33,425 bases of DNA from Jannaschia donghaensis (GTDB taxonomy: Bacteria; Pseudomonadota; Alphaproteobacteria; Rhodobacterales; Rhodobacteraceae). The translations under genes were made by a program, and so were the position numbers. The stretch covers positions 697,682 to 731,106 of the forward strand of contig NZ_CXSU01000005.1 of NCBI RefSeq assembly GCF_001403795.1, in the 5' to 3' direction. The notes under the pieces are model-generated. The model did no database searches, was not told the DNA's origin, and saw only the letters and a program-made list of their open reading frames with translations. This document shows positions 31,752 to 33,425 of the stretch, one piece after another (within the stretch, counting starts at the first letter, position 1; each line of letters starts with the position of its first letter).

Positions 31752-32894
31752 TTGACCGACCCCCCGGACGTCACGGTTCTGGGGGCCGGTATCGCCGGGC
31801 TGGCCTGCGCCATCGCCTGCGCGTCAAAAGGCCAGTCGGTCGAGGTGATCGAACAGGCCCCCGCGTTGACGGAGGTCGGTGCCGGATTGCAGATCGCGCC
31901 AAATGGCGGTCGCGTCCTGGACGCATTGGGTGTGACTCCCCTTTCCCTGAACAGCGAAGCGGTCCACCTGATCGACGGCACCCGTGGCAGATCCGTCATC
32001 CGGATGCCGGTCGGCCCGGGGTTCCGAATGGTGCACCGGGCCGATCTGATCGAAGCGTTGGCCAGTCGGGCCGCATCCCTTGGCATCAGAATCCGATTGA
32101 ATTGTCAGGTCGTCGAAATCGGGGCAGGGGCGCGGACTGTCGTTCTGAGGGACGGGACAGTCCGGTCGGTGAATCGCCTGGTCGGGGCCGATGGGGCCCG
32201 CGGGATTGCGCGCGCCTTCGTCGTGCCGGACCACGCGCCGCGTTTCACAGGTCAGGTTGCCTGGCGTGCACTTGTGCCCGTCGCCGATGCGCCCACGGAA
32301 GCGCAGGTGCATATGGGGCCCGGACGCCATTTGGTGTGCTATCCGTTGAGGGATGGCACCGTGATGAACATCGTGGCAGTCGAGGAGCGGGAGGATTGGG
32401 TCCCCGCCGGTTGGTCGCATGCCGACGATCCCGATAATCTGCGCGCGGCCTTCGCGGGCTACGCCCGTCCGATCCGTGCGTTGCTGGACCGGGTCGAGCA
32501 AACGCATCTTTGGGGGCTGATGGATCATGGCGTGACGGCACGGTGGACGCGCGATGCCTGTACTTTGATCGGCGATGCGGCCCACCCGACCTTACCGTTT
32601 CTGGCGCAGGGGGCGAACTTGGCATTGGAGGATGCGTGGACTGTCGCGCACTACTGGGCCGATCCGGTAGAGTGGGAGCGGCGACGGCGGCCGCGCGTGA
32701 CCCGGGCCCTTGCGGCGGCGCAGGGCAATGCGGATCGTTATCATCTGTCGGGGACGAAACGAGAGGTCGCACACGCTGGACTTCGCCTGATCGCGCGGAT
32801 CGCACCCGGCTTGCCGCTCCGAGGATACGATTGGCTCTACGGTGCCGATGCGACCCGCAACTTACCGAGCGATTCCAAAAACGGTAAGCAATAG
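31752..32894 (+). CDS. FAD-dependent aromatic-ring monooxygenase
   Basis: Flavoprotein hydroxylase of 380 residues in the UbiH/salicylate-hydroxylase family. Rossmann motif GAGIAG (11-16), the DG motif at D147-G148, and the GD motif LIGDAAHP with G274-D275 binding the FAD ribityl chain; then QGANLALEDA. The substrate could be an aromatic acid or quinone precursor. The start is TTG at 31752, 4 bp after dksA; the conserved fold begins within seven residues, so no better start exists. Probably an operon partner of dksA by spacing. Confidence 0.88.
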   Translation: MTDPPDVTVLGAGIAGLACAIACASKGQSVEVIEQAPALTEVGAGLQIAPNGGRVLDALGVTPLSLNSEAVHLIDGTRGRSVIRMPVGPGFRMVHRADLIEALASRAASLGIRIRLNCQVVEIGAGARTVVLRDGTVRSVNRLVGADGARGIARAFVVPDHAPRFTGQVAWRALVPVADAPTEAQVHMGPGRHLVCYPLRDGTVMNIVAVEEREDWVPAGWSHADDPDNLRAAFAGYARPIRALLDRVEQTHLWGLMDHGVTARWTRDACTLIGDAAHPTLPFLAQGANLALEDAWTVAHYWADPVEWERRRRPRVTRALAAAQGNADRYHLSGTKREVAHAGLRLIARIAPGLPLRGYDWLYGADATRNLPSDSKNGKQ

Positions 32895-33094
32895 TGCCGC
32901 GCGATCCCCTCACCGCAACATTCTGTGTCTGTGGCTGCTGCATGCGTTACGGAGTTGCTTTGAAATTCAGCGCGGACGCTGGGCCTAGGGGCGGGCAGAG
33001 GTGGCGGCCGTAGTTTTTGAGTCCCTTAAGATTTTGGTATTATTTAATTTTTCCTGAAGTTCCAAAAAAAGTGCGTTGGGTCGTAAAAAACTGC
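32895..33094. other. Intergenic, becoming AT-rich toward the rRNA-type promoter
   Basis: No gene is seen. A small hairpin CAGCG (32968-32972) with CGCTG (32977-32981) is present. From about 33011 the sequence is rich in A/T tracts, unlike the rest of the window, and would suit an UP element or Fis-like binding sites before an rRNA promoter. Confidence 0.5.
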
Positions 33095-33123
33095 TTGCGG
33101 CCCTCCGACGGTCTCCGTAGAAG
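33095..33123 (+). promoter_or_regulatory. Probable rRNA operon promoter
   Basis: TTGCGG (33095-33100), a 17-bp spacer and TAGAAG (33118-33123) form a vegetative-sigma promoter with ideal spacing, preceded by A-tracts. Downstream there is no protein gene, an inverted repeat TTCACCG (33128-33134) with CGGTGAA (33152-33158), then a boxA-like site. Together these fit an rrn promoter and leader. Confidence 0.65.
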
Positions 33124-33270
33124 CCTTTTCACCGGCGGCGCTCAGGTGTCACGGTGAAGCAGACGGAACGATGAGGCGCTGCCTTGGAGGTCTGGATGCT
33201 GAAGGAATACCGAGGTTGAGAAGTCGGGTTGCATCGTAGGTTTGATGCGGTCCGAGATTTTTTGCCTCTA

Positions 33271-33284
33271 GCTCTTTTACATTG
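33271..33284 (+). promoter_or_regulatory. boxA-like antitermination element in rRNA leader
   Basis: GCTCTTTTACATTG resembles the Nus-factor boxA consensus TGCTCTTTAACA. It is followed by AGAGATATGTGGGCGG-type sequence that I recognise as typical of rRNA operon spacer/leader DNA in this bacterial family. The 16S gene would lie beyond 33425. Confidence 0.6.
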
Positions 33285-33425
33285 CTAATATCTGAAGAGA
33301 TATGTGGGCGGTTTGGTTCAGTTCGATGGATCAGGACGTTTGTATATCGCGCCAATAGGGTTTCGGTCCGATGATTTGGTGTCAGCTTCACTGTTTGGAG
33401 GGTTTCGGTTTCTTTTGAAACTGAA

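Noticed and set aside
33149-33391. An 80-codon minus-strand frame near the window end
   Set aside because: It lies across the presumed rRNA leader and has no domain or ribosome site.
1-33425. tRNA genes, insertion sequences, prophage or integrase genes
   Set aside because: None seen: no tRNA-like T-loop context outside coding genes, no transposase or integrase motifs, and no terminal inverted repeats with target duplications.

Overview
The window is 33.4 kb of GC-rich chromosomal DNA from an alphaproteobacterium, almost certainly a Rhodobacteraceae (Roseobacter/Rhodobacter-type) member. This is judged from gene content and protein style: an alphaproteobacterial division/cell-wall (dcw) cluster, a DksA lacking its zinc cysteines, a DUF1127 gene followed by CCUCCC-loop ('Cuckoo'/CcsR-type) small RNAs, a long terminator-bearing mraZ leader like the UpsM leader of Rhodobacter sphaeroides, and a TTGCGG-N17-TAGAAG rRNA-type promoter. 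The species cannot be named from the sequence.

Layout. 1-4.9 kb: a pilin-like secreted protein and pyruvate carboxylase on the minus strand, then a divergent EF-hand protein. 5.2-8.5 kb: a UvrD/PcrA helicase and a short-chain dehydrogenase. 8.5-9.3 kb, minus strand: a DUF1127 RNA-binding-type protein gene followed by a tandem array of eight CCUCCC elements, most of them in hairpin loops, ending in a strong intrinsic terminator, with a heat-shock-sigma-like promoter upstream. 9.4-11.7 kb: an MFS exporter and an Mrp/ApbC Fe-S carrier ATPase. 11.7-12.4 kb: a 700-bp leader with inverted repeats, a DnaA box, a possible MraZ operator and a perfect 12-bp terminator hairpin just before mraZ. 12.4-22.2 kb: mraZ-rsmH-ftsL-ftsI-murE-murF-mraY-(GT51-like)-murD, most junctions overlapping or within a few bases. 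Between mraY and murD lies a glycosyltransferase-51-like protein in which both catalytic glutamates appear as glutamines. The cluster stops at murD: ftsW, murG, murC, murB and ftsQAZ are not in the window.

22.2-31.1 kb is a mixed neighbourhood: a small membrane protein, an uncharacterised 86-residue protein translationally coupled to a UBP-type zinc finger, DUF502, VOC, PfkB kinase, M48 peptidase and DUF421 proteins. A minus-strand string then contains a MoxR AAA ATPase, a GNAT acetyltransferase, a DUF2927 lipoprotein, a 53-residue membrane peptide and a VWA protein that probably partners MoxR. 31.3-32.9 kb: dksA and an FAD monooxygenase. The last 530 bp hold no gene but look like the promoter and leader of an rRNA operon whose 16S gene should start just beyond the window.

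Most notable: the expanded Cuckoo-type anti-Shine-Dalgarno RNA array, the UpsM-like leader RNA, and the apparent pseudo-transglycosylase embedded in the murein precursor operon.
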